From positions 124,001 to 188,000 of the forward strand of contig JACEFZ010028121.1 of NCBI GenBank assembly GCA_014155875.1: a stretch of DNA of 64,000 nt. Direction: 5' to 3'. Origin of the DNA: Cepaea nemoralis. Its lineage: Eukaryota > Mollusca > Gastropoda > Stylommatophora > Helicidae. Shown in pieces: positions 10,001 through 21,721 of the stretch. The notes under the pieces are model-generated. The model saw only the letters and a program-made list of their open reading frames with translations. It had not been told where the DNA came from and made no database searches. Numbering within the stretch: position 1 is the stretch's first letter; every line of letters begins with the position of its first letter. The position numbers and the translations under genes are program-made.

Positions 10001-10840
10001 ATGGCCAGAAATATAACCCACAATGAGTGGCAGATCCTCAGTGTTCTGACCTGCAATCGCTGTAACCTGAAGACTTCTGATATGGCATTGCTTCAAGCAC
10101 ACCACTGTCCACCAAGGAACCAGCAGATTACAGCAGGTGTCAGTTACAATCTGGTCAATGCAAAGTTCACATGTTCGTTATGCACAGTTGAACTGTCGGA
10201 GAGTGAATTTTGTGAGCATCTAGAAGGCCATTTGACATTGAAGCCATATGTATGCAACTACTGTGACAGAGATTTCTCAACTAGGGATGATGTTTGTGAT
10301 CATCTCGGATCCTTTCATCAACAGGATGAACAAATATTTGTGTTGAAACTTACTGACAGAACAAAAGAAATTATTCAGAAAGCTAAACATATTGGCAAAG
10401 TGTTTTATAAACCGGTAAATGTGCAAGTTCTAATGAGTAATAGTGCCGCAGTCGTTATAGGCAAAACTCTCGCACAGAATTTGACAACTGCGGCAGGACA
10501 AAAACAGACAAAAATGAAAGCACCTGCGGCAAGTTGTTCACATCTTAGCTGTCTAGGACCGACATCAACAGTTCATTGCAAACTTCCTTCAGCCATCTCA
10601 CCAGCACAATCACAAACTGGATCTGTGCCAACAACATCAACCAGTGCCCTTCAGACACAAGCCCCAAGCTGCTTATCTCAAAATGGTTGCCCTCCAGCCT
10701 CGGACACCTCTTGGAGACATCCATTTGCACAGAAATTTCCGGGGCAGATTGTAGTTCCTGTCAAGAATTTGCCAATGTTTCTTCAAGGGATCAATGCTCA
10801 AAGAGGTAGTATCCAGAGGCCAGCAACTACATTGCCCTAA
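10001..10840 (+). CDS. Giant C2H2 zinc-finger protein, N-terminal coding segment
   Basis: The start is the ATG in AAAATGG, a good metazoan context; an in-frame TTG at 9980 is not a credible eukaryotic start. The segment begins MARNITHNEWQILSVL. It holds three finger-like units: CNRCNLKTSDMALLQAHHC (atypical, ends H-H-C), FTCSLCTVELSESEFCEHL with the final GH, and YVCNYCDRDFSTRDDVCDHL with GSFH. A Ser/Thr/Ala/Pro-rich low-complexity tail follows. The frame closes at 10840, but protein-like composition continues in the next frame, so this stop is probably produced by a one-base shift in about 10794-10838. The protein is likely nuclear and nucleic-acid-binding; no orthologue is recognised. Confidence 0.8.
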   Translation: MARNITHNEWQILSVLTCNRCNLKTSDMALLQAHHCPPRNQQITAGVSYNLVNAKFTCSLCTVELSESEFCEHLEGHLTLKPYVCNYCDRDFSTRDDVCDHLGSFHQQDEQIFVLKLTDRTKEIIQKAKHIGKVFYKPVNVQVLMSNSAAVVIGKTLAQNLTTAAGQKQTKMKAPAASCSHLSCLGPTSTVHCKLPSAISPAQSQTGSVPTTSTSALQTQAPSCLSQNGCPPASDTSWRHPFAQKFPGQIVVPVKNLPMFLQGINAQRGSIQRPATTLP

Positions 10841-11157
10841 TCTTGTGACTCATTCTCTCCACTCAGCTGCTCCCTGTGCAGCACAAAATTTTCACACAAG
10901 GGGGGTCCACATTGTGACAAATGCGCCAACCACTTCGGTAAATCATGTGAAAAATGCATCTGCATTAACTGTAGCACCTGTTTTTCATTTGAATCAAGCA
11001 TGTCTTTCATCTCCTTCAGTACAAACTACATCAGGCAACCAAATGGCATCCACTTCAATACCCAGTCTCATGAATAATATATCTCCATCCTCGGCTGTCA
11101 CATTCAAAAACTCACAAAGCAGGGGACCATCTAGTACCAACCGTATCTCCCTCCCCT
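10841..11157 (+). CDS. Giant C2H2 zinc-finger protein, second segment (+1 frame)
   Basis: The frame reading NLVTHSLHSAAPCAAQNFH to SLMNNISPSSAVTFKNSQ continues the Ser/Thr/Asn-rich linker composition of the segment before it. It has no finger. The frame has to change again near the GGGG run at about 11122, where the next frame (VPTVSPSPMNQPIAPAV) takes over. One extra base in a homopolymer would explain each shift. Confidence 0.6.
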
Positions 11158-12440
11158 ATGAATCAGCCAATTGCACCAGCTGTTATAGCTAGCACTGAAG
11201 AAAATAGCCCATTGATGTCCGCAGACATGTCTGTACATTGCCAGAGACATACTGAATCTGATGCAGGAAATATTTATAAAGTCAGCATTCAGCAGTTTCC
11301 TACAGAGATTAAATCTATTGTTGAAAGTTATAATGTGAAAGGTGACTTTGCTGGGAACGGCAGTTTGCAAATAAACCAAGAGGCTTCAAGTTTAGCTACA
11401 GAAATAATTCATGAACGTAGTTCAGCAGCTGTTATTAAAAGTGAAGATTCTACAGTTGGGGATACTGACACTCCCTTACAAATTCGTATTGAAAACATAA
11501 TGAGCTTAGCATCTTGTCATGGTGATTTTCAACAATTTGTGCAGGATAATGTCACAGAGACTATTGCTAGCACTGAATCATCTTTAACAGAAACTGGGAG
11601 TACCACCACTGAACATCAATTAAAAACTGTTGGGTCTAGTAACTTATCATTCCTGCATGTTATAAAAGGAGGTTTTATATGTCTGGCCTGTCAAATTAAA
11701 TGGTACACAGACTATGATTCATTTATTAAACATATTTGGGAAAAGCACACTCATGGAGGAGATTTTTCTTGCTGTCCTACAGGATATTCTCCATACTGTG
11801 CTCGCTTAGAGGCTATTGTTAAGACAATCTATGATCAATCTCAAGAACCAATGTCTGATCAAATTAGGAGTTACTTTACACCAAAATCCTCCATAGGAAC
11901 TGAGAATGAGGATGTTCAGAACATTTCCTCATCTGAAAGCAGCAGCTCAGCTCCAGTACCTTCCACGGTTGAAACTGTGAAACAGATAAATGTGAGTGAA
12001 AGCCCATCTTCAACAGTGCCACTACGACCAAGCAGTGCACCACATGAATGTGAACAGATTTTGCCAGCAGAATCTGTTTCACGTTCCAATGAAAGTTCTT
12101 CTCCACCAACGACCCTAGTTCCAGATCAACATAGGCACATGATAGAAACAGAGCAAAACTATGACTTTGTTATATTGATGGCAGGAAATGAATTGGAGAA
12201 AGATGTGCAGGAATCTACCGTACTGCTAGAGGTACAACCAGCAGACACTACAGACAATCAGAATACTAGTTTCTCTTGCGAGTTAAGAGATGATCGTCAT
12301 GGGAATATGAGAAATATACCTGACATTGATATAAACTGTGCTGCAGATTACGACTCGGGTAATCAAGAGAGCTGTTACACATATATATATGAGGATATAT
12401 CAGATGATGATTGTGATGACAATAATGGTCATAATCGAGG
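11158..12440 (+). CDS. Giant C2H2 zinc-finger protein, third segment
   Basis: About 430 codons are open. A single finger FICLACQIKWYTDYDSFIKH with IWEKH lies at about 11675-11749, in a Ser/Glu-rich disordered context (ESSSSAPVPSTVETV; SSPPTTLVPDQHRHM). An acidic stretch, YIYEDISDDDCDDNNGH, sits at the end. The segment hands over to the next frame near CGAGGGACAGG at about 12437-12446, again at a short G run. Confidence 0.75.
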
Positions 12441-15400
12441 GACAGGAAGTATTAATTACAGTATTAGTTGATAGTCCTTATTCAGATGAATTGGCTCTAG
12501 ATTTATCAAAGAAAACAACACAGTCTGAAAAGTCACATAATAGTGTTACAGTAACCCCATTGTTGGCAGCGGAAACGGCTGCTGTGAGTTCTGTAGCACA
12601 CATGGAGAAACTGTCATCTGAGAGAATAAATAACTCCCATAACAATTGTACAATTACTCTATTGCCAGCAGCCGAAACTGCTGTCACAAGTTCTATAACT
12701 CAAACTGCTGTCACAAGTTCTATAATACAAACTGCGGGACTATTGCACGAGAAAGTAAGAAAGTCATATGATAATGTTACATTAACGCCATTATTAGCAA
12801 CTGGGACTGTCGTAAACCCTAGAACATTGACAGAAAGGCTGAAGTCAAGTTTGGCTGCAAATAGTAATATTGATGCTGTTAATCATTTTGCGTGTAATAT
12901 GTGTCAGTCAGAATTTGAAAATTTTGACCAACTTGGATTAAATTTACAGGAATCACTTTTGAAAGCAATTGAGTGTAAATACTGTGCATCTTTTTTTCTG
13001 AATATCGTCTCGTGGAAGGAGCATATGGCATTAGAACATGTGGGCTTGCCGCGAATGTACTGCATAAAGCGAAAACGTATGTGTTATGAATGCAAAATGC
13101 ACAGTAATGTACCACAGCAGTCTTCACAAGAAGACATTCCGTGCCTGTCAAACGTTGAGAGAGGTGCAGAAACATCAGATTATCAGTGTGAGGGCACACA
13201 TCATGAATCTCACGCTACGTCTGGGGCAACTGCAAATGTCTTGGACGAGATAGAAACTGAAGACAGCCATGCAGTTGAAAATTCTGAAGTACACAGTAAA
13301 AATGTTGAGTTAACTGAGACACATTCTCATCATGAGGAGAGAGATATGGCTGATGGTATCGAAGCTCAAACTACACATAAGCACATTTCTAAACTTCCCA
13401 GCTCATTAGATTTAGTGAAGACATCTGCAGCTTTGAGAAGTTTGATATCAGATGTTTCTTTGAATGCTGGAAAGTATGAACGAGGTGCAGTTGCAATTAC
13501 AGGACCGAATAGTAATGAAAGGAGGGGGAACAGTGTAGCACAGCAGTGTGAGTCTGGAACGTACACCACCACTATCAATGAAAGAAGGAGGGGGAACAGT
13601 GTAGCACAGCAGTGTGAGTCTGGAACGTACACAACTACTATCAATGAAAGAAGGAGGGGGAACAGTGTAGCACAGCAGTGTGAGTCTGGAACGTACACTA
13701 CTACTATCAATGAAAGAAGGAGGGGGAACAGTGTAGCACAGCAGTGTGAGTCTGGAACGTACACCACCACTATCAATGAAAGAAGGAGGGGGAACAGTGT
13801 AGCACAGCAGTGTGAGTCTGGAACGTACACCACCACTATCAATGAAAGAAGGAGGGGGAACAGTGTAGCACAGCAGTGTGAGTCTGGAACGTACACAACT
13901 ACTATCAATGAAAGAAGGAGGGGGAACAGTGTAGCACAGCAGTGTGAGTCTGGAACGTACACAACTACTATCAATGAAAGAAGGAGGGGGAACAGTGTAG
14001 CACAGCAGTGTGAGTCTGGAACGTACACTACTACTATCAATGAAAGAAGGAGGGGGAACAGTGTAGCACAGCAGTGTGAGTCTGGAACGTACACAACTAC
14101 TATCAATGAAAGAAGGAGGGGGAACAGTGTAGCACAGCAGTGTGAGTCTGGAACGTACACAACTACTATCAATGAAAGAAGGAGGGGGAACAGTGTAGCA
14201 CAGCAGTGTGAGTCTGGAACGTACACAACCACTATCAATGAAAGAAGCCGCAGCATTGATGTAGATCTACATGGATTAATGAGGCCTGTTTCAAGTCGTG
14301 GAAATAATGAATTGAGAGAAACTGCACTAGATTTAACTGCTATTAAGCCTTCTATGAGTGGAAATGATGGACTGATGCAAATTGAAAATAGTGGCAATAT
14401 GGTAGAATATGTTCGACCAGTTTCTAAAACCAGTATATCTATTGATAGCAGCAACAGTGTCAAATCTGCCTTGTCACATGCTGAAGACTCTCCTACAAAC
14501 ACAACATTGTACTTTGAAGATCTGTGCCGTCAGGAAGTGGCAGCAAAGATAACACTAGGAGTGCAATCATCCAGTCATAACAATTTTGTCCAGACAGTGA
14601 GTGAAAATATCAGCACCTTGCCATACAATATGACTGTACCACTAAATGATCATTGTTTAAATAAAAAAGCAGAATGTTATGTTGCTGGACAAGAAGAAGC
14701 AGTCAGTGAAATAAGTCATTCTAGAGTTAAACACACTCCCCCTTCAGTTGTTGGAAACATTGATGCTAGTTCAGATCTAGACCAAACTACATCTGTTGAA
14801 CGTCAAGATGGCTGTGATGTACCATCTGTTAGCAGTAGCGATACAGTAAGTTGCAAACTGCCACAGGTCAGTTATTGTAATGTTGGCTCTAAAGATTATT
14901 TTAATATCACATCAACAGCCTTATCATTGCCATTCACAAGGGCGTCAGATTTGGCTAGCACTTCAGGTGCAAATTTCAGTTTAGACATGGCTGAAACAAG
15001 GACCATCTTGTGTTTATCAGAACAGAATAAGCTAGAATATACAGAGAGCGCTTGTCTACCTGTAGATGATATTGTAGCAGATATTGGCAATAGACAGGAA
15101 AGTAGACATTCATCTGTGGTGCTGGAAAGCAACCTTAGGTCTGGTATTCAATATGATATAGAACATGGGATTTCAAATGTGGTTAAGGATGGTGGAGACC
15201 AGGCTGCTTCTGCTGCAGTGAATGGAAATTGTATTTCACAAACAGTGTTCTTGTCATCTCATACTTCTACTGTTGGGGAAAATAGCATTCAAGAACACCA
15301 GCAAACAGATGTATTGCCATCATGTAATATCCGCCATTCAGATGAAGCTGCTAGAACTGATTCTTTTGTTTCTGTTATAAGTATTACAGCTGAATCCATA

Positions 15401-18180
15401 TTAAGCTTACAGCTTGAGAACAGACAAAAACCAACTGAGCATTCAGTTGTTCAACAAACTGTGAAAGGCGCATCTGTGATAAACCGGAATGTTGAGAGAG
15501 CTCGTGATTCAGAAACAAACATAAATAATCTGTTGAAAGATCAATGTACTAATAATAGAAGTCCTTGCACACCAGATGTGAGCAGTGTGCTTAAAACAGT
15601 ATCACATGACTCTGATGACATTGCAAACCCTGCCACTAACAGCTTGGGCCCCGATCAAGACAGCTGCCATGATGCTGATTTCAGTTCCAGTAAAGACCCA
15701 GCATGTACTTTACAAGCGTATGTCTGTGACTTTGCTGGAAATGATGACATGTTAGAGAATGACATTTCTTGTGGACACGATCTATTGCATCTATACATAG
15801 ATAAGACAAGCTCAAATTTGACACAAGATATCCAGACAGAAAAGCAAGAAACAAAAAAGGATGGATCATATGATAAAATACGTCATAACAAGATCAGCCT
15901 TGTCAGTACAGAAGATGGTCAGCTTTATGCCAGTAATGAAACCTCAGCATGTATAGAAAGCAGAGAAACACCCGAAGAGAATGTGTTAAACTCACCTTCA
16001 CAAAGTGACAACTTCATGGAGGAAAATTATAACACTTCTTCTGTAGACCAGATCTCGATTGCATCAAATATTACTGAGGACAAAGATAGGTATCATACTG
16101 AAACAAATGGTTTATCAGACAAGGTTTCCACTGAACAGGATTTAAGCAATTCACTTTTCAGGTGTAACTGTGGTACTTTGATTTCTTGTTTTACTGATGG
16201 TGATCACAATGTGCAACCACAAGATAAGTCACAAAAGATATCTTTTACTGGTAAGTGTGCTAAGTGCAGATTAGTGACAGAAGAAAGTTTACACCCAGAT
16301 AACAGTACAGAGCATATAAACTCTAAAACTGTAGACGCAGTGCCTTCAAAGGATAGCAAGTCATTGTTAGAGAAGAAAATAGAAAATTTTATGAGAGCAC
16401 TGAAACGTAAAATTTCAGAAAATAGTGGCAAGATTAGCCAGCTAGAACATGTCTGCGGTAATCATATAACAAGATCTAAAGTAGATCCACCAGAAAGCAG
16501 CACTATTAAACCAGATGGTCTGTCTGGTCATTCTGAAACATGCGTGGGTCCAGAAATATCAATGACTAATCCTGCGCTAAAATCTGATCTAGAGACTGCT
16601 GCTGACAATGGTTGCATAGTTTTGTCTGAAAGCAAGAACACTGCTCGTGATTTCACCGCATCGAATAGAGCAATGTTTGATGCACTCTGTAAGAGAGAAT
16701 CAGAAGCTGGGCATTGTGAGGGAGTCATTACTTCTAAACTATTGAGAATTAATTCTAAAAAGCACAACAAGCCAGAAGACACAATAAAAAAGATGGATAG
16801 AGCTGTAGATGTTAGTCAGTCGCCAAAAGATATTCAGGGTGCTGATGTGGATATAACAGATTCAGCTCGCTTCCGATGTTCTGCCTGCCCATTTGTTACA
16901 TCCCAGTCTTATAAAGAACTGAAACAACATTTAAAGTCTCAGCATCCTCAAGATAAGTCTGCCAGGGTTTGTAGGATTCGTTCCAGAAGCTTGCAAAATG
17001 CAGAAGAACTATCAGAAAGGCGGCAAGATGCCATTGTGCCATTACAGGAAGTTCAAAACAATGACGTGACTTTGTCATGTGTGCCAGATGGAATCACTAC
17101 TCCTCAACATGCTGGAATTAATTCAGAAGCAAGCATTGGATTTCGTGCTACAGTGAATACATCAGAAGTTAATTCTGAAAGTTCCCATAAAATACACAAG
17201 GAGCGTGATGCTGGAATTTACAAATGTACACGTCCAAAATGTACTTTTACACATAAATGGAATCCTGGAAAGATGAAAGCACACATTAAGAGTAAAAACC
17301 CATATTACAGCTGTGGATACTGTAAAGCTCCATATACTCCGCGTGCATGTTTGTATAAACACTTTCAATTTTTGCATCGTAGCAAGAAACCCAGAGTTAT
17401 GGAGGGTACAATTACATTGGACCTGCTCTTCAAACATGTTGACATTCCCTATAATGGACAGGGTGCAGTGTATAAAGATACGACTTCACAAATTCCTGCC
17501 GAGCGAAAGAAGCGAAGTCAGTCTTCAATAATAGATGATGTTAAAACATCCAAGGCTAAAGCCAGCAGTCAGTTGAGCGTATTAAAAATGAAAAGACGAT
17601 CTACTTTAAGTAGTTGTGATGTAAATGTGACTAGCAGCCAGGAGAATCAGCCTCTTCGGGATTCTAAAATTGAGAAGACATCAAAGGATAATGATGACAA
17701 TCATTCAACAACTGCCCAGGGATTAAAGACGCCACAATGTAGGTTAACACGTTCCAAGTCTAAAAGTATTCTGCAGCAGATTTCTAAGGACATTTCTCCA
17801 GTGCCTGAACATGAAGTCAGTTCTGCAGAAAAGCCGACTGTCACTTCAAAGACGGCTGCCATCTCTAATAATGATGATTCTCTGTCGGCAAAAACTGAAA
17901 GAAATATTTTTAAAACAGCAATGAGCAGTACATTTGCAAAATCAGTTGATCATACACCAAGAATTCCTCACACTGGAAGCCTGTATTTAAAGAAAACTGT
18001 TGAACCCAATGCAGCTTTATTACTGTCTCCTCGATCTACAGAAAATAACACCAGGAGGCATAAAGTGACAAAACATCCGAAATCGGGTCGGCATTCTTCT
18101 GCACAAAATGTGTGTTCTAAGATGAGGCCTTTGGGACCAGTGTACTTCTCAAAGATACTGTCAGAAAAGATAACAGTTCT
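12441..18180 (+). CDS. Giant C2H2 zinc-finger protein, main segment (about 1,910 codons)
   Basis: One uninterrupted frame enters at EGQEVLITVLVDSPYSDELA. Finger-like units: FACNMCQSEFENFDQLGLN (about 12888; imperfect, His lost), IECKYCASFFLNIVSWKEHM with ALEH (about 12969), FRCSACPFVTSQSYKELKQH with LKSQH (about 16872), YKCTRPKCTFTHKW...MKAH (about 17219) and YSCGYCKAPYTPRACLYKHF with QFLH (about 17305). Between them lie roughly 1,000 residues of Ser/Thr/Asp/Asn-rich sequence. The array 13521-14246 repeats RRGNSVAQQCESGTYTTTIN-type units. A charged helix KKIENFMRALKRKISENSGK sits near 16370-16430. A -1 shift at GAAAAGATAAC (about 18166) moves the coding frame on; in the old frame the ORF runs out at 18265. 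Confidence 0.85.
13521..14246 (+). repeat. Coding minisatellite: 11 units of 66 bp (22 aa) inside the zinc-finger gene
   Basis: The phrase GGAGGGGGAACAGTGTAGCA recurs exactly every 66 bp from 13521 to 14181, giving 11 units. Each encodes RRGNSVAQQCESGTYTTTIN plus E-R. The only clear differences among units are third bases of two neighbouring Thr codons (ACC ACC, ACA ACT, ACT ACT or ACA ACC), all synonymous. In that marker the unit order is A B C A A B B C B B D. The unit length is a multiple of three, so copy-number change leaves the frame intact. Confidence 0.95.
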
Positions 18181-18854
18181 GCAGCCACATCTAACCATGT
18201 TGATATTGTCAGCCTTAATTCAGCAAGTGTTCAGTCTTCAGGTACAGTTAAACAGCAGGAATTAAACTCAGCTGATATTTCTGACAAGCAAGAATCAAGT
18301 AATAGACTTGGAAATGTTCATGAAACATTACCAGAAATACTTTCAGAGACTGCATCATGTATGTCTGATACTGTATTGTTGCCTCACACAATGACGGTTG
18401 CATCAGCAGTTGTGACTTCAAAGACACAAGATAAGAAACGCTGTGGAACTTGGGAGGCAGGTCAGCTGGAAGCAAATACTGCAGCAAAAGGCAATGAAAA
18501 CAAACATTTTGTTACAGAGGATTTGACAACTGCTCATTCGGAGAACAACCTAAGTATGCAACATGGAAGAAAAACTGAGTCCAAGTTTGAGAATGCTTCT
18601 ACCACAAACACGATGTCATTCAGTCAGCATGACTACCCTTTTAGGTGTACAGTATGTGGCAGAATTCTGAAATGTGTGAGGGACATTGAGAAACACTACA
18701 ACAGAGATCACCCCAGACAAGATGTTCGACTGACTGAAAGGAAATCAGGCTTCGTGTATTTAAACTCAGGAAAGTGTCTACAAAGGAAAGATCACTTCAA
18801 GGCACCCACAGACTCGTACCTGTGCAGCTATTGTGAATGTAGAAGTATGAAAAG
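18181..18854 (+). CDS. Giant C2H2 zinc-finger protein, end of the large exon
   Basis: The frame reads DNSSAATSNHVDIVSLNSAS onward to YPFRCTVCGRILKCVRDIEK with HYNRDH (about 18640-18713), and then YLCSYCECRSMKR. The finger opened by CSYC is cut after the second base of an Arg codon at AAAAG/GTAGGA (18854/18855), a good donor. Its two histidines are encoded 22.6 kb downstream in the exon at 41483. Without splicing the frame would stop four bases later at 18858. Confidence 0.8.
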
Positions 18855-18951
18855 GTAGGATACCATTGTTTTTCTTTGGGTTTAGCTATTTAACTTCTGT
18901 AATTTGATTTTAATTGTAATGTTAGTAAATCATGTGTGTATTGGTACATAT

Positions 18952-19420
18952 ATCTTCATCATCAAGGCCTTGCTAGCTGGCATGGGCTTTCATGTCTCTC
19001 CACATATTTCAGTCTTTGGTGTTCTGGATCAACTCTGCTGGTGATATTCCTTCATGCCACCGTTTCAATCCATCTAGCATCATTTCTCTTGGTCGGCCTC
19101 TGCCTCTTTTTCCTTTGATCTTTCCCGTAATCACGAAGTTCTCTAATGCCTGTCTTTTCATCACATGGTCAGAGGATGCTGTTTGTCTCTTTCTTATTGT
19201 TGTATATAATGTTCTAGTTTCATTAGCCTCTTTCACGCAATCGCTTGTTAGTTACTCTGGCAGTCGAAATAATTCGCAACATTCGTCTAAGGAACCACAT
19301 CTCGGTTTCTTCAAAGTTCTTCCTAATTTGTTCATTTACATTCCAAGATTCACTGCCATACAGCAAAATAGGTTCCATATTGCACTTCAGCACTCTCTTT
19401 CCTACATTCAATGATATAGT
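18952..19420 (-). mobile_element. 5'-truncated LINE, family B, 3' fragment
   Basis: The minus strand reads the thumb and tail: MNVGKRVLKCNMEPILLYGS, ESWNVNEQIRKNFEETEMWF and LRRMLRI, then GHVM-like, GKIKGKRGRGRPREMMLDGL and KRWHEGISPAELIQNTKD, ending in a (GAT)-rich tail near 18955. It is split by one frameshift. The same family recurs at 23695, 35290-38400, 40742, 48935 and 53895. Confidence 0.75.
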
Positions 19421-19820
19421 GTGTTTTTTTGTTGTTGTTGCCTCAATATAAAATTGAATATCTCAGTAACCAACTGATGGAAAATAATGAGATTTAGTAT
19501 ATAACCTTATCATTATGTCCACCCAACAAAAACATTTTGTTCTGGAGATTGTACAGCAGATTTCAATTTTTGATTATTTGAGGTATATATTTTACCGCCC
19601 CGCCATGAATGCCTTAATTTTTAGAGTATTACAGCTCAGCAAGACCCATTCGCGCGATTTTTAAAATTGTCTGGCGGTCTTTCGTTTTTGGACAGACTGA
19701 GTGTTATAGTTCAGAGGCGTCGTCAAACTGTGGGTTCTTTCATGAAACGTGATTATATAAATAAATCTTACCATTAATGTAATCTTAATAGCTAATATTT
19801 GAATGTGTTAATACTGTTCA
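19421..19820. other. No gene; probable 5' flank of the Sailor-like transposon
   Basis: A+T-rich sequence without open frames. A terminal inverted repeat of the downstream transposon may lie here, but no matching partner could be found because the 3' side is replaced by a LINE. Confidence 0.3.
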
Positions 19821-21721
19821 ATGGGATTAAAAGTGAAATTGTGTACACTTCAAAACATCGCTATGAAGTTGTACACATATTTTTGTCAAGAAGCTGATCT
19901 CAGGAAACTGTTTCATACTGTTACAAATCCCGAAAAAAGAACAGTGCATGCATTAGGTTTGAGTAAACGATCGTTTCGTCGATGGGTGCAAGAATCTGGA
20001 ATGAAACCAACACGCGATAAGCAAACGGTAGGTAGAAAGGCAATTGTAGACAGCTTTGACAAGGATGTCATCAGACGAGTTATTATAAAAATGATGGATG
20101 CCAAAGGAACAGTAAGTGTAAGAAAACTGAGGGTTTTGTTGAGAAAGGACAATAACATAGAGCTATCCAAAACAACTTTGTGGAAAATTATAAGGACATT
20201 AGGCTTCACTTTTAGAAAGTACAAGGGAGGTAGAAATATCCTTTGCGAGCAACCGCATTTAGGAGCCATGAGAAGCAGATACCGACGTGAAATAAGGGAA
20301 ATGCGCAAAGAAAATTCTGACATAGTGTTAGTTAGTTAGTTAGTCGCAGTTCCAACTTCACAGCAACGGGTCGTCCCCATTATGCTCCGTTCCTGTGCCA
20401 GTGAATATCATACAAAACGCTCCCCACTGCCCAATGTGAAAAGTGGAAAAGACAGGAGTCTCGACAAACAACAGTCCGCACAGATGCACTGTGCATAATG
20501 CCGCCGCCAGAATGTCAACACAATAGACCCCCACAAAACACCCAGTTCATTTCTGATGGAATCTGCAGCCATTTTCCCATCTGGATGTTTCCTAGATGTT
20601 CACCCACACAGTCCACGAAATACAGTTCATCGTCGATGGCAGTGGCAGTCAACCAGAAGCTCAGCAGCCACGCATTTCTGCATAAGGCAAAAACCGGTCA
20701 ACTCTGGGACATAGCCATCTGCCATCACTCCGAACATGCAGTCACGTTCCAAAAAACCTCGGGCAGATTCAAAAGCACTTCACACGAAACTCACAGCTCA
20801 CAGTGTCGCGCCACGCACTCACTCAGTAGCAGGGCGACAGAACCATCAAGCCTCCTTAGTCGCCTCTTACGACATGCGTGGTAGGCTGCAGTGTTGCTAT
20901 TCTTTGCTTCCCTTATGGGCCCTGGCAACACACGGGAGTGTGACATAGTGTATTTGGATGAAACGTGGATCAATGCGCACCACACAAGTGAAAAGGAATG
21001 GAAATCAATGGATGGAAAGATAAAACGTTATGTGCCCAGTAGTAAAGGACAGCGTTTGGTCATAGCCCATGCTGGTAGTACTCATAATGGCTTACTACAG
21101 AATGCTGGGCTCGTGTTCGTATCAAAGCATACAGACAATAGGGATTATCATAATGAGATGAATGGTAATGTATTTAGAGATTGGCTCGAGAATACAGTAC
21201 TTCCATCCCTTGATAGACCGTCTTGTCTAATCATGGACAATGCATCATATCACAATGTTGTTGCCCAAGAAGACAAAATACCTACGGCATCGAGCACAAA
21301 GGAAGCAATAAAGATATGGCTCCGAAGGGAAAATATACCATTTCCAGAAACATATTTCAAGCTACAGTTGTTGTCCCTTGTAAAACAGACGCAAAAAAGC
21401 AAGAAATTTCAAATTGACAAGTTGATAGAAGAGCATGGCCATAGGTGCTTGAGACTTCCGCCGTATCATTCTCATTTAAACCCTATAGAACTTGTGTGGG
21501 CTAAAATTAAAGGACAAGTGGCAACTGCCAATACTACATTCAAATTGTCTGACGTCAAGATACTAACCCAGTCCGCGCTATTAAATATTGATAAAAGTTA
21601 CTGGAAAAAATGTGAGGACCATGTGTTGAAAGAGGAAGACGACTATTGGAGAAAGGATGGATTGAATTTTATGCAACCGAGAGCAATCATCAACCTACTG
21701 GAATCGTCCAACACAGATTAA
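19821..21721 (+). pseudogene. Sailor-like (IS630/Tc1/mariner group) transposase, split by an insertion
   Basis: The N-terminal part (19821-20327) carries helix-turn-helix DNA-binding units (VHALGLSKRSFRRWVQESG; SVRKLRVLLRKDNNIELSKT). The C-terminal part (20951-21721) is a DDE_3-type catalytic domain: first Asp in YLDETWINAH, second in CLIMDNASYH, Glu in LNPIELVWAKIK. About 83 residues separate the second Asp and the Glu, far more than the 34-41 of Tc1 or mariner and close to the DD82E spacing reported for Sailor elements. The host frame is broken only by the 613-bp insert at 20328-20940. Without it and one 10-bp duplication, the two parts join in frame to about 425 aa. A LINE abuts the stop codon, so the 3' terminal repeat is not seen. 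Confidence 0.8.
20328..20940 (-). mobile_element. 613-bp (TTAG)n-ended insertion inside the transposase
   Basis: TGACATAGTG is duplicated exactly at 20318-20327 and 20941-20950. The insert starts with (TTAG)4 on the plus strand, that is, it ends (CTAA)n on its own strand, like the RNase H LINE tails at 38545 and 52874. Its other end contains CATGTCGTAAGAGGCGACTA, a motif seen often in molluscan SINE-like repeats. The internal part 20432-20751 is nearly identical to 22676-22995. No long open frame; a SINE or composite non-autonomous retroelement is likely. Confidence 0.7.

Noticed and set aside
13366..14502. 378-codon minus frame with repeated LLLSLIVVVYVPDSHCCATL
   Set aside because: It is the antisense shadow of the 66-bp coding repeat of the zinc-finger gene.
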